Below, piece after piece: positions 8,961 to 17,078 of a DNA stretch of 64,000 bases. This stretch comes from Limnohabitans sp. 2KL-27. GTDB taxonomy: Bacteria > Pseudomonadota > Gammaproteobacteria > Burkholderiales > Burkholderiaceae_C. The stretch lies in contig NZ_CXOP01000002.1 in assembly GCF_001269345.1 (NCBI RefSeq), forward strand, positions 1,674,853 to 1,738,852, in the 5' to 3' direction. Below the pieces are notes generated by a model. The model had not been told where the DNA came from. It ran no database searches and saw nothing but the letters and a program-made list of their open reading frames with translations. The position numbers and the translations under genes were made by a program. Position 1 is the first letter of the stretch; every line of letters starts with the position of its first letter.

Positions 8961-9057
8961 CTGTTAGAAAACGGTGTCACCATAAAGGTCCTGTTGGAAA
9001 TGGCAAACGCTAGGTTTTCAACAGTCTGTGAAGCATCTCTTTGCTAGTGTTGGAAAT
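8961..9057. promoter_or_regulatory. Cluster of TGTTnGAAA repeats upstream of the recombinase: candidate res/operator region
   Basis: Four related 9-mers lie in 97 bases between the recombinase start and the next ORF: TGTTAGAAA (8962-8970), TGTTGGAAA (8992-9000), an inverted TTTTCAACA (9015-9023) and TGTTGGAAA (9048-9056). The second and third form a 32-bp imperfect inverted repeat (8992-9023), similar in size to a resolvase dimer-binding subsite. Location beside the recombinase gene suits a res site that also acts as an operator. This is inference from repeat layout. Confidence 0.45.
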
Positions 9058-9340
9058 CGTTGATTTGTTAAAAGAATGCAAAATAAGTGACGTAGTTGAT
9101 AGTTATACTTCTCCAACTTCTGGGGAAATAGTTGGTAAAGGTCGTGCACGTTTTTATGTGGCTCCGTTTGAGCGATGTATTTCAAAAGATGTATTTTTAA
9201 TTACAAATGATCGAGTGATTATCTACAACGAAATGCATGGATTTTCCCATATCACTTACTACGGCAAGTCAGGATCAGTAGTAGAGGGTTGGATACGTAG
9301 CAATAGAATTAAATATGCCGGTGATATAATGCCGAAGTAG
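9041..9340 (+). CDS. Small SH3-like domain protein, possibly truncated at the N-terminus
   Basis: An AT-rich ORF of up to 99 residues inside the island. The region GRARFYVAPFERC ... FLITNDRVIIYNEMHG ... VEGWIRSNRIK looks like a bacterial SH3 (SH3b-type) domain as found at the C-terminus of some periplasmic or lysozyme-inhibitor-like proteins; this is pattern recognition, not a firm family match. No ATG exists in the first two thirds: the frame opens after a TGA at 9029-9031 and could start only at TTG 9041, GTG 9047 or TTG 9050. No signal peptide is visible, although proteins of this kind usually have one, so the gene may have lost its 5' end at the adjacent TGTTGGAAA repeat. The following gene begins 64 bases later. 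Confidence 0.55.
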   Translation: MLVLEIVDLLKECKISDVVDSYTSPTSGEIVGKGRARFYVAPFERCISKDVFLITNDRVIIYNEMHGFSHITYYGKSGSVVEGWIRSNRIKYAGDIMPK

Positions 9341-9404
9341 ATAATAAAAGTTTTATAATTTTAAAATATAAAGCAAAGATCAATCAACCGGTATCGGGGA
9401 AAAA

Positions 9405-10862
9405 ATGGAATATCAATCAATCGCAATAATTTGGGTGGGGCTTTCCCTTCTTGTAGCTGGTATCGCTTGGTTAAAAAATAGATCTGTTGCAACGTGGTTA
9501 ATTTCTGCACTTATTTTTAGCCCGCTCATTACTTTTTTAATAATTATATTCATGTCCGGAGTCGAAAAATATGAGTATACCGGAGAGGCGACATTAAATA
9601 ATGAGGCGTACAAAATATACTTAACCAAGCAATATCATATTGAAAAAATAGAAACAATTGGTAAGTTTCAATCTCAAGATAAGACCTTCGATAAAGTATA
9701 TGATGCTTTAAGATATGCTCAAAGTATTGATAGAGGAATTGCTCTTGAGTACTTGGATGGAATGGATCCAATTATTTCCTCTGATGATGCTCAGTTGCAA
9801 TCAGATAATATCATCACAGAAAAATCAATAATAGATAATACAAGTAAGGAAATTTTGGAAAATAAAAAATTAGAAGCAAAAATCCAAAGCACGGGCGTGG
9901 TTTCTAAAAGTTCTGGAGGTTCTGGCTTTTTAATTGGACTTATAGCCATTCTTTGTTTGGTCGGATTATTTTATTTTTCAGCCAAAAATGATGCTCCAAC
10001 TACTAATACGTTAAATTCACTCGAATCAAGAGAAGATGTTTCTAAATATAAAATCGATGGTGAATTGGCTAAAGCTTTTAATCTTAACTCAAAGTACACA
10101 GATGTTCAACGAGAAAATCTTTTAAAGCAAATCAAAGGTCAACTGATTATTTGGGAAGTTGAAATCTATGAGATAGATAAAAAGAGTGATAAAACTTATA
10201 AAATTCAAACATCGGGTGGTTTAAATATTGGTACTAGTGATGTTGGCACATTTGTTGAATTGACTGCTAAAGACACGCTTCAATCGAATTTCATAGAAGG
10301 ATTAAAAACCGGTCAAGTAATACGTATAAAAGGTATCTTGACTGGAGAATCTACTTTAAGATCGTTGATAATTAAACCTGCAATTCTCTGGTATCCAGAT
10401 GACAAAAAAACTGATGTACAAAAATCAGAAGCACCTTCTTTTATTGATGGTTTAAAAAATAGGGGCGAAATTTTCTCTATCTCTTCAGATTTGAAAATAC
10501 TAATTGAAAAGGAAGAATATGTTCACATTCCCGAAAAACAACCTGGTCCTTATCAATGTCATTTAACTTCAACGATTTATGCTATTAATGGCGAAAAAAA
10601 GATCTCGTACGAAGATGTATTTGGTTCAGCTGACCCTAAACTCATATTGGAATCAATTAAAACAGGTAATAAAATAGAATCTGATGAATCATCTGTATTG
10701 AAAAGTATCGAAAATATTGATTTCAAGATTTTAAGTCAATTCGAATTTATACTAATTGACTCTGATAACGTAGTGGACACGTGCAATTTTCAGCATGGTC
10801 CTTTTAAAACTGACAGTATAAGACCATTCTTTACGGAGTTAATGAAGAGAAATTTGCAATAA
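9405..10862 (+). CDS. Island membrane protein with three predicted helices and an OB-fold-like domain
   Basis: A 485-residue protein of unknown function. Hydrophobic segments lie at about 5-22, 29-50 and 173-193, separated by a polar region (51-170). After the third helix, residues about 242-330 (from IKGQLIIWEVEIYEI to IIKPAILWY, with the strand-loop pattern GQVIRIKGIL) resemble the tRNA_anti-like/OB-fold domains seen in other bacterial membrane or periplasmic proteins; the last 150 residues are unassigned. A purine-rich Shine-Dalgarno (GGGG, 9397-9400) precedes ATG 9405. Strongly AT-biased codons mark it as acquired. It is the main cargo of the island. Defence, stress or surface roles are all possible and none is shown by the sequence. 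Confidence 0.75.
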   Translation: MEYQSIAIIWVGLSLLVAGIAWLKNRSVATWLISALIFSPLITFLIIIFMSGVEKYEYTGEATLNNEAYKIYLTKQYHIEKIETIGKFQSQDKTFDKVYDALRYAQSIDRGIALEYLDGMDPIISSDDAQLQSDNIITEKSIIDNTSKEILENKKLEAKIQSTGVVSKSSGGSGFLIGLIAILCLVGLFYFSAKNDAPTTNTLNSLESREDVSKYKIDGELAKAFNLNSKYTDVQRENLLKQIKGQLIIWEVEIYEIDKKSDKTYKIQTSGGLNIGTSDVGTFVELTAKDTLQSNFIEGLKTGQVIRIKGILTGESTLRSLIIKPAILWYPDDKKTDVQKSEAPSFIDGLKNRGEIFSISSDLKILIEKEEYVHIPEKQPGPYQCHLTSTIYAINGEKKISYEDVFGSADPKLILESIKTGNKIESDESSVLKSIENIDFKILSQFEFILIDSDNVVDTCNFQHGPFKTDSIRPFFTELMKRNLQ

Positions 10863-10926
10863 ATTTATAATTAATTTTTTAATAACTTGTCGTCAGTCCA
10901 AGAGTGAGTTGTGACTTTTATACAGA

Positions 10927-10938
10927 GTTATATACTTT
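10927..10938 (+). repeat. Subterminal repeat at the right island end
   Basis: GTTATATACTTT is an exact 12-base match to the minus strand at 8248-8259, and lies 67 bases inside the right attachment repeat. The stretch 10863-11005 around it is AT-rich, with no gene that I recognise. Confidence 0.4.
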
Positions 10939-11005
10939 TCGTCAACCATCTCTTGGAAGCCGCATGGATAATAGCTTTGAAGAAGTGTATACTCTCGGAA
11001 AGTGT

Positions 11006-11097
11006 ACTTTTAATCCGTTTGTCGTGGGTTCGACCCCCGCTGGTCCCACCAAAAATAGCAAAAAAGCACTTTGTATCTCGGTACAAAGTGCTTTTTT
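11006..11097. repeat. Right attachment repeat (attR): 3' tRNA-Lys fragment plus terminator
   Basis: An exact copy of 8147-8238. It holds the last 46 bases of tRNA-Lys and the full 16-bp-stem terminator (11060-11097). The preceding bases (AGTGT at 11001-11005 and upstream) bear no resemblance to a tRNA 5' half, so it cannot encode a tRNA. GC-rich host sequence resumes directly after it. Confidence 0.9.
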
Positions 11098-11143
11098 CAT
11101 GGGCGTGCGCTGTGTGCCCCGACCCCCAAGAAAGAGCCCGCTG

Positions 11144-11395
11144 ATGACCATCGAATCGAATCGCCCAGATGACTTGAACAAGATGGTGCTGTGCGAGCCC
11201 TGCTCGGGTATTCAGCGCCATTGGCGTCGTGCGCCTGGCCATGCCGAATTGGTGCAAGGCGCCAACCGCAAGGAGCCACGCGCGTCGGGTCAGGTCACCA
11301 TCACCCGCTATCGGTGCGACCGTTGCGGCACGGCCTGGGAATACGAGAATAACAAAGCTGACCAACACGCAGGGTGGTCGGTGATCGGCGGCTGA
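11144..11395 (+). CDS. Small zinc-ribbon-like hypothetical protein
   Basis: An 83-residue ORF just outside the right attachment repeat, with host-like GC-rich codons. It has two CxxC pairs, CEPC (Cys17, Cys20) and CDRC (Cys58, Cys61), in the arrangement of a small zinc ribbon, the second followed by GTAWEYENN. I do not recognise a named family. The frame is open back into the attachment repeat; ATG 11144 is the first start in host sequence and gives a compact protein. Before the island inserted, this gene probably lay directly behind tRNA-Lys. Confidence 0.6.
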   Translation: MTIESNRPDDLNKMVLCEPCSGIQRHWRRAPGHAELVQGANRKEPRASGQVTITRYRCDRCGTAWEYENNKADQHAGWSVIGG

Positions 11396-11457
11396 AGCGA
11401 TCGAGCGACCGCTGCTGTGCGGTCTTCAAGCTCAGGTCTTAACGGCCCCAAGCGGGC

Positions 11458-13476
11458 TCAGGCCGAGACTTCCAGCAACTGCGTCAATTCCAACCAACGC
11501 TCCTCCAGTTTGGCCACCTCGTCGGCCAGTGTTTTGAGGCGTCGTCCGGCATCGGCCATCTCGGCGGGTGACACGGTTGTGGTCAACAGCTGTTCCAGCT
11601 GGTTCTTTTCAGCTTCGATGCTGACCATGCGCTGTTCGTTTTGCTCCAACTCCCGCTTGAGCGGGCGGGTTTGCGCCGCCAGTTGCTGGCGTTTTTGGGC
11701 GTCGAGTTTGCGCTGTTCTGCGCTGCTCAGGCCAGTCTCAGCAGCTGCCGTGGGCGCCCCCGCAGGTGCTGCGCTTGCCGCACTGGCCGAAGCTGCCGCA
11801 TCCTGGACGGGTTCAGTCGGCGTGGCCAGTCCGTCACGCGCAGCATTTTTGGCCGCTTCGCGCAGGCGCTTGGACTCTTCCAGCAGGTACTTCTGGTAGT
11901 CGTCCAAGTCGCCATCAAAGGGTTCCACCTTCCCCCTGCCCACCATCCAGAATTCGTCGCACACGGCACGCAGCAAAGCGCGGTCGTGGCTGACCAGCAT
12001 GACCGTGCCTTCAAATTCATTGAGCGCCATCGACAGCGCCTCACGTGTGGCCAGGTCCAGGTGGTTGGTGGGCTCGTCCAGCAGCAACAGGTTGGGGCGT
12101 TGCCACACGATCATGGCCAGCACCAGACGGGCTTTTTCGCCACCGCTCATGGAGCCCACGGCTTGTTTGACCATGTCGCCTGAGAAGTTGAAGGTGCCCA
12201 GGTAATTGCGCAGATCTTGTTCGCGACTGGGCTCGCCACTGTTGGGGCCCAGCTCTTTGGCCAGGCGAATCATGTGCTCCAGCGGGTTGTCATTCGGGTG
12301 CAGCACATCGAGTTCTTGCTGCGCGAAATAGCCAATGTTCAGACCCTTGCCCTCGGTCAGGGTGCCCGACAACTGAGGCATGGTGCGGGCGATGGTCTTG
12401 ACCAGGGTCGATTTACCCTGACCGTTCGCACCCAAAATGCCGATGCGCTGACCGGCCAGCACCGATTTGCTGACACCTTGCACAATGGTTTTGGCTTCTC
12501 CATCGACCATGTAACCAAAGCTCGCCTCGCTGATGGCCAGCATGGGGTTGGGCAGGTTGTTGGGCTCCTTGAAGCCGAAGGTGAACTCGGCATCGGCCAG
12601 CAGCGGCGCCACTTTTTCCATGCGTTCCAGGGCCTTGACCCGGCTTTGCGCCTGTTTGGCCTTGCTGGCCTGCGCTTTGAAGCGGTTGATGAACTTTTGC
12701 AGGTGGGCGATCTTGTCTTGCTGCTTGGCAAACGAGGCTTGTTGCAGCTCCATTTGCTGGGCGCGCAAAATTTCAAAGCCGCTGTAGTTGCTGCCGTATC
12801 GGGTCAGTTTGGCGTGGTCGATGTGCAGCGTGACGTTCGTCACCGCATCGAGAAATTCGCGGTCGTGGCTGATCACGATCATGGTGCCCGCATAGCGCTG
12901 CAACCAGGCTTCCAGCCAGACCAAGGCGTCCAAGTCCAAGTGGTTGGTAGGTTCGTCGAGCAGCAGGATGTCCGATGGGCACATCAGCGCCCGGGCCAGC
13001 TGCAAGCGCATGCGCCAGCCGCCTGAGAAGCTGTTGACCGGGTTGTTGAGCTCATCGACCCGAAAGCCCAGGCCCAAGATCAAGGCTTCAGCGCGGGGCA
13101 GCGCGTCGTGGTCGCCCGCGTCGGCCAGGTCGGTGTAAACATGGGCCATTTCCATGCCGTCACCACTGGCTTCTGCGGCCACCAAGCGCTGGCGCAGTTC
13201 GGCCAATCGCGTGTCGCCTTCGAGGACGAAGTCGGCTGCTGGCTGGTCGGTTTCGGGCATGTTCTGCGCGACCTGGCCCATGCGCCAGTTGCGCGGCATG
13301 TCAAAGTCGCCGCCGTCTTCTTGCAGGGTTCCGTTGAACAGCGCAAACAGCGTGGACTTGCCCGCGCCATTGCGGCCGACCAGACCGACCTTTTCGCCGG
13401 GGTTCAGGGTGACCGAAGCTTGGTCCAGCAGCACCTTGGTGCCTCGGCGGAGGGTGACGTTTTTGAGGTTGATCAT
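11458..13476 (-). CDS. ABC-F family ATPase, YheS-like
   Basis: A cytoplasmic 672-residue ABC-F protein with two nucleotide-binding domains and no membrane segment. NBD1 has Walker A GRNGAGKST (34-42), signature SFSGGWRMR and LLLDEPTNHLDL; NBD2 has GANGQGKST, SMSGGEKAR and LLLDEPTNHLDLATRE. The linker between them contains the basic, coiled P-site tRNA interaction motif region (KAQASKAKQAQSRVKALERM, about residues 270-290). After an Ala-rich linker, a C-terminal coiled coil follows (about 600-665). ABC-F proteins act on the ribosome as translation factors; the GGWRMR signature and C-terminal extension fit the YheS/Uup group, with YheS the better match. It stands alone on the reverse strand. 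Confidence 0.88.
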   Translation of the reverse strand: MINLKNVTLRRGTKVLLDQASVTLNPGEKVGLVGRNGAGKSTLFALFNGTLQEDGGDFDMPRNWRMGQVAQNMPETDQPAADFVLEGDTRLAELRQRLVAAEASGDGMEMAHVYTDLADAGDHDALPRAEALILGLGFRVDELNNPVNSFSGGWRMRLQLARALMCPSDILLLDEPTNHLDLDALVWLEAWLQRYAGTMIVISHDREFLDAVTNVTLHIDHAKLTRYGSNYSGFEILRAQQMELQQASFAKQQDKIAHLQKFINRFKAQASKAKQAQSRVKALERMEKVAPLLADAEFTFGFKEPNNLPNPMLAISEASFGYMVDGEAKTIVQGVSKSVLAGQRIGILGANGQGKSTLVKTIARTMPQLSGTLTEGKGLNIGYFAQQELDVLHPNDNPLEHMIRLAKELGPNSGEPSREQDLRNYLGTFNFSGDMVKQAVGSMSGGEKARLVLAMIVWQRPNLLLLDEPTNHLDLATREALSMALNEFEGTVMLVSHDRALLRAVCDEFWMVGRGKVEPFDGDLDDYQKYLLEESKRLREAAKNAARDGLATPTEPVQDAAASASAASAAPAGAPTAAAETGLSSAEQRKLDAQKRQQLAAQTRPLKRELEQNEQRMVSIEAEKNQLEQLLTTTVSPAEMADAGRRLKTLADEVAKLEERWLELTQLLEVSA

Positions 13477-13517
13477 GAAAAAGCAGTGTCCGGAAGAGCT
13501 CCGGGGGTAAATGGTTT

Positions 13518-13591
13518 GTCATTCCCGCGAAGGCGGGAATCCAGGGTGTTCGGTCAGGGTAGGCATGAATCCCCGCCTGGGCGGGGATGAC
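13518..13591. repeat. REP-like double palindrome (BIME-type)
   Basis: Two GC-rich hairpins lie in the intergenic space between the ABC-F gene and prmB. One is ATTCCCGCGAAGGCGGGAAT (13521-13540); the other is ATCCCCGCCTGGGCGGGGAT (13569-13588). They are oriented as GTCATTCCCGC ... GCGGGGATGAC, so the whole unit is a larger imperfect inverted repeat. A partial third motif (GCGGGGATTC) follows at 13604-13613. This is a common proteobacterial repetitive extragenic palindrome type, usually mobilised by a RAYT transposase elsewhere in the genome. Confidence 0.75.
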
Positions 13592-13654
13592 ATTTGGGTG
13601 TCAGCGGGGATTCTCAGTATTGGGGCATAGATTCTCGGCGATGGCGCAAGGTTT

Positions 13655-14533
13655 TCAGCTTTGGAGCAGGGCTTCCCGGGTGATCAGCAGCACTTGGTCG
13701 TCGCCCGCACTGGTGTCCAGCCAGGCGACTTCGAGCCCAGGAAAGGCCGCGGTGAAGTGAGCCACCTCGTTGCCAATCTCCAGCACCAGCACCGCGTGCT
13801 CGCTCATCCGCGCTGGCGCATCCTTGAACAATTGCCGCACAAAGTCCATGCCGTCTGTGCCACCCGCCAAAGCCAGTTCGGGCTCGGCCCTGTATTCAGC
13901 GGGCAGCGCGTCCATGCTGGCCTGGCACACATAAGGCGGGTTGCACAAGATCAGGTCAAACGGACCGGGTAGGGCAGACAGGCCGTCGCTGTGCACCAGC
14001 GTCACGCGCTCTTGCAGATCGTGTCGCGCCACGTTGATCGAGGCCACGGCCAGCGCATCGTCTGAAATATCGGCCCCCGTCACCTGCACCTCGGGCCAGG
14101 CCAGCGCCGCCAGCACGGCCAGGCTGCCGTTGCCGGTACACAGGTCCAGCACTTGCCGCGTCTGGTCGCCCAGCCAGGCATCGATGGTGCCGTCGGCCAG
14201 GACCTCGGCGATCAGGCTGCGGGGCACGATGGCCCGCTCGTCGATATAAAAGGACACGCCTTGCAACCAAGTCTCACGCGTCAGGTAGGCGGCGGGTTTG
14301 CGGCCAGCGATGCGCTCCTCGATCAGCGCATTGCAGGCTGCTTGCTGCTCGGGCGACACGGCCTGATGGGCCACCTCGTCCAGATCGGTGTCGAGCGGCA
14401 TGCCCAGGCGCCAAAGCACGAGCCAGACGGCTTCGTCGAAAGCGCTTTGGGTGCCGTGGCCAAAGGCCAAGCCCGCTTTCGCGAGCCGCTGTGACGATGC
14501 CTCGATCAAACCCGAAAGGGTCAAGGCGCTCAT
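13655..14533 (-). CDS. prmB: 50S ribosomal protein L3 N5-glutamine methyltransferase PrmB
   Basis: SAM-dependent methyltransferase that methylates a glutamine of ribosomal protein L3 during large-subunit assembly. The 292-residue protein has the HemK/PrmC-like layout: an N-terminal helical domain, the PrmB-type segment with [12 protein letters not shown] (about 115-126), SAM motif [14 protein letters not shown], acidic motif GADISDDAL, and the catalytic LCNPPYV motif that binds the glutamine side chain. The DERAIVPRS sequence distinguishes it from PrmC. Its ATG overlaps the stop of dapE (ATGA), so it is probably translated from the dap transcript. Confidence 0.92.
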   Translation of the reverse strand: MSALTLSGLIEASSQRLAKAGLAFGHGTQSAFDEAVWLVLWRLGMPLDTDLDEVAHQAVSPEQQAACNALIEERIAGRKPAAYLTRETWLQGVSFYIDERAIVPRSLIAEVLADGTIDAWLGDQTRQVLDLCTGNGSLAVLAALAWPEVQVTGADISDDALAVASINVARHDLQERVTLVHSDGLSALPGPFDLILCNPPYVCQASMDALPAEYRAEPELALAGGTDGMDFVRQLFKDAPARMSEHAVLVLEIGNEVAHFTAAFPGLEVAWLDTSAGDDQVLLITREALLQS

Positions 14534-15699
14534 GCGGACAAGCCCGCGTTGAGTTGTTCCAGCGTGCGGCGGTAGATGGCCTTGAGGGGCGCGATGTCAC
14601 TCAGCACCACATGCTCATTGACCTTGTGAATCGTCGCGTTGGGTGGGCCAAATTCGATCACTTGTGGGCAAATCTGCGCAATGAAGCGGCCGTCGCTGGT
14701 GCCGCCTGTGGTGGACAGCTCTGTGTTGAGGCCGGTTTCGTCGGTGATCGCTTTTTGTATGGCGGCGACCAAAGTGCCCGGTGTGGTCAAAAAGGGCAGG
14801 CCGCCGATGGTCCAGTTCAGCTCGTACTTCAGACCTTGGCGGTCGAGCACGTTGCTCAAGCGCTGCTGCAGGCTCTCGGGGGTGGATTCGGTGCAAAAGC
14901 GGAAGTTGAAATCCACCACGCAGTCGCCGGGGATCACATTGCTTGCGCCGGTGCCTGCGTGGATGTTGCTGACTTGCCAGCTGGTGGGCGGGAAAAAGGC
15001 ATTGCCTTCGTCCCAGCGGACAGCGACCAGCTCGGCCAGTGCCGGTGCCAAGCGGTGAATCGGGTTGTCGGCCAGGTGCGGGTAGGCGATGTGGCCTTGT
15101 ACACCCTTGACCGTCAGTTTGCCGCTCATCGTCCCGCGCCGGCCGTTCTTGATCATGTCGCCCGTCTGCTGCACCGAGGTGGGTTCGCCGACGATGCAAA
15201 ACTGAGGCGAATCACCACGGGCTTGGAGCGCTTTGCACACCACCACCGTGCCGTCGATCGCCGGGCCTTCTTCGTCGCTGGTCAGCAAAAAAGCAATCCC
15301 CAATGCCGGGTTGGGGTGGGTGACCAGAAATTCCTGCACCGCGACCACCATGGCCGCCAGCGATGTTTTCATGTCGCTCGCGCCCCGGCCGAACAACTTG
15401 CCATCTTTGTGCGTGGGGGTGAAGGGGTCACTGTCCCATTGCGTGAGGGGGCCCGTGGGCACCACATCGGTGTGTCCGGCAAAGGCCAGCGTCTGGCCCG
15501 ATGTGCCTGCGCGCTTGGCCCAGAGGTTGCGCACACGGAAGGTGTCAGGGCCAGAGTCCATGTATTCGCAGACAAAGCCCAGCGGCTTCAAGGCGTCTGC
15601 AATCAGGTCCATGCAGCCCGCATCGTCGGGTGTGACGGACGGGCGCGAGATCAATTGCTCGGCCAAGCGAAGGGTGTCGTGGCAGGTGGTGGCATTCAT
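14530..15699 (-). CDS. dapE: Succinyl-diaminopimelate desuccinylase DapE
   Basis: Dinuclear zinc hydrolase of the succinylase branch of lysine/meso-DAP synthesis; it removes succinate from N-succinyl-LL-DAP to give LL-DAP. The 389-residue protein shows the M20 family motifs: FAGHTDVVP (ligand His76, Asp78), [21 protein letters not shown] with the catalytic Glu, and [10 protein letters not shown] plus [14 protein letters not shown] near the C-terminus. It lies three bases after dapC and overlaps prmB, so the three genes form one operon. Confidence 0.95.
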   Translation of the reverse strand: MNATTCHDTLRLAEQLISRPSVTPDDAGCMDLIADALKPLGFVCEYMDSGPDTFRVRNLWAKRAGTSGQTLAFAGHTDVVPTGPLTQWDSDPFTPTHKDGKLFGRGASDMKTSLAAMVVAVQEFLVTHPNPALGIAFLLTSDEEGPAIDGTVVVCKALQARGDSPQFCIVGEPTSVQQTGDMIKNGRRGTMSGKLTVKGVQGHIAYPHLADNPIHRLAPALAELVAVRWDEGNAFFPPTSWQVSNIHAGTGASNVIPGDCVVDFNFRFCTESTPESLQQRLSNVLDRQGLKYELNWTIGGLPFLTTPGTLVAAIQKAITDETGLNTELSTTGGTSDGRFIAQICPQVIEFGPPNATIHKVNEHVVLSDIAPLKAIYRRTLEQLNAGLSA

Positions 15700-15702
15700 G
15701 GC

Positions 15703-16917
15703 TCAGGCCTTTTGGGAGTGCGCCCGCACAAAACGGGCGATGCGCTCGGCCGCATCCAGGCACTCGGCGGTTTCGGCCACAAGGGCCATGCGGATGCGGC
15801 CACGCCCGGGATTGCTGCCGTTGACGTCCCGCGCCAGATAGCTGCCAGGCAGCACGGTGACGTGTTCTGCTTTGTAGAGGGCTTGGGCAAACGCAGCGTC
15901 GTCGCCTTGCCACCCTGCCGGCACCCCCGCCCACAGGTAGAAGCTGGCATCGGGCAATTTCACGTCCAGCACTTCAGCCAGCACGGGCGTGACCTGGGCG
16001 AATTTGGTGCGGTACTGGTTGCGGTTGTCCACCACATGGGCCTCGTCGCCCCAAGCGGCCACGCTGGCGGCTTGCACCACCGGGCTCATGGCGCTGCCGT
16101 GGTAGGTGCGGTAGAGCAAAAACTGTTGAATGATGGCGGCATCACCGGCCACAAAGCCGCTGCGCAGGCCAGGCACGTTGCTGCGTTTGGAAAGACTTGT
16201 GAAGGCGATCAGGCGCTTGAAGTCGGTGCGGCCCAACTGGTGGGCGGCTTCCAGCCCCCCCAAAGGCGCTTCTTCGCGGAAATAAATCTCGCTGTAGCAC
16301 TCGTCAGACGCGATCACGAAACCGTGCTGGTCGGACAGGGCAAACAGCTTTTCCCACTCGGACAGGGGCATGACTGCGCCGGTGGGGTTGCCGGGCGAGC
16401 AGACAAACAGCAGTTGGGTGCGTGCCCAGACCTCGGCGGGCACGCTGTCCCAGTCGTTGGCAAAGTTGCGGGCCGGGTCGCTGGGCACGTAGTAAGGCGT
16501 GGCCCCCGACAGCAAGGCCGCACCTTCGTAGATTTGGTAGAAAGGGTTGGGGCTGACCACCGTGGCGCCGGAGCGGGTCGGGTCGACCACGGTTTGCGTG
16601 AGGGCAAACAGGGCTTCGCGCGAACCGTTGACCGGCAGCACTTGCGTGGAGGGGTTCAGCGTCAGCCGGTAGCGGGTTTGCAGCCAAGCCGCGCAGGCCT
16701 TGCGCAGGGCCGGCTCACCGGCCGTGGCCGGGTAGGCCGAGAGGCCGGTGGCCACAGCGTTCTTGAGCGCTTCTTGGATGAAGGCGGGCGTGGCGTGTTT
16801 GGGCTCGCCAATCCCCAAGCTGATGGGTTGGAGGGACGGGTTCGGGGTGACGCTGGCGAACAGCTGTTTGAGCCGTTCAAAAGGATAGGGTTGAAGCTTG
16901 GCGAGAAGGGGATTCAT
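15703..16917 (-). CDS. dapC: Succinyldiaminopimelate transaminase DapC
   Basis: Fold-type I PLP aminotransferase that makes N-succinyl-LL-DAP from the keto precursor using glutamate, the step before DapE. The 404-residue product has SLGIGEPKHATP at the N-terminus, the SPGNPTG motif, DECYSEIYF, and the PLP lysine in TSLSKRSN (Lys244) followed by PGLRSG. The adjacent dapE gene supports DapC over other class I aminotransferases. dapD, often a neighbour in related genomes, is not between them. The divergent smc gene begins 161 bases upstream, so both promoters lie in 16918-17078. Confidence 0.92.
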   Translation of the reverse strand: MNPLLAKLQPYPFERLKQLFASVTPNPSLQPISLGIGEPKHATPAFIQEALKNAVATGLSAYPATAGEPALRKACAAWLQTRYRLTLNPSTQVLPVNGSREALFALTQTVVDPTRSGATVVSPNPFYQIYEGAALLSGATPYYVPSDPARNFANDWDSVPAEVWARTQLLFVCSPGNPTGAVMPLSEWEKLFALSDQHGFVIASDECYSEIYFREEAPLGGLEAAHQLGRTDFKRLIAFTSLSKRSNVPGLRSGFVAGDAAIIQQFLLYRTYHGSAMSPVVQAASVAAWGDEAHVVDNRNQYRTKFAQVTPVLAEVLDVKLPDASFYLWAGVPAGWQGDDAAFAQALYKAEHVTVLPGSYLARDVNGSNPGRGRIRMALVAETAECLDAAERIARFVRAHSQKA

Positions 16918-17078
16918 TCCCCGATTATCCGGGATGAAGGGGGGCTGTTGGGCGCTGGGGTGGTCAGCGGGTTTTTCACCATGCCTGTCGGGTAATATTG
17001 ACGCTTTACACGGTGTCGGCCCTTTGGGCTGGCCCCTTTATCTGATCTCCCAGCGATCCGACAACGAACCGACCTGCC

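Larger units (their letters stand above)
8147..11097. mobile_element. Small genomic island integrated at tRNA-Lys, flanked by 92-bp direct repeats
   Basis: The repeat-to-repeat unit is 2,859 bp. Base composition changes abruptly: the interior is AT-rich, with runs of A and T and AT-ending codons, between GC-rich host genes. Contents from the tRNA side are a reverse-strand serine recombinase (8370-8945), a cluster of short repeats (8961-9057), an SH3-like small ORF (9041-9340) and a membrane protein (9405-10862). No tyrosine integrase, replication gene or transfer gene is visible. The 5' half of the tRNA is present only at the left end, so the right copy is an att remnant and not a second tRNA gene. 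Confidence 0.85.

Noticed and set aside
11006..11052. A second tRNA-Lys gene
   Set aside because: Only the 3' 46 bases are present; the upstream bases cannot form the acceptor, D-arm or 5' anticodon stem.
10904..11395. A 163-residue ORF spanning the right attachment repeat and the zinc-ribbon gene
   Set aside because: Its first half translates tRNA and terminator sequence; only the part from ATG 11144 has coding character.
13518..13613. A CRISPR array
   Set aside because: Two palindromes in opposite orientation with unequal sequences are not regularly spaced direct repeats, and no cas gene is present.
14491..16995. An 834-residue forward ORF over dapE and dapC
   Set aside because: It is antisense to two well-supported enzymes that carry catalytic motifs in order.
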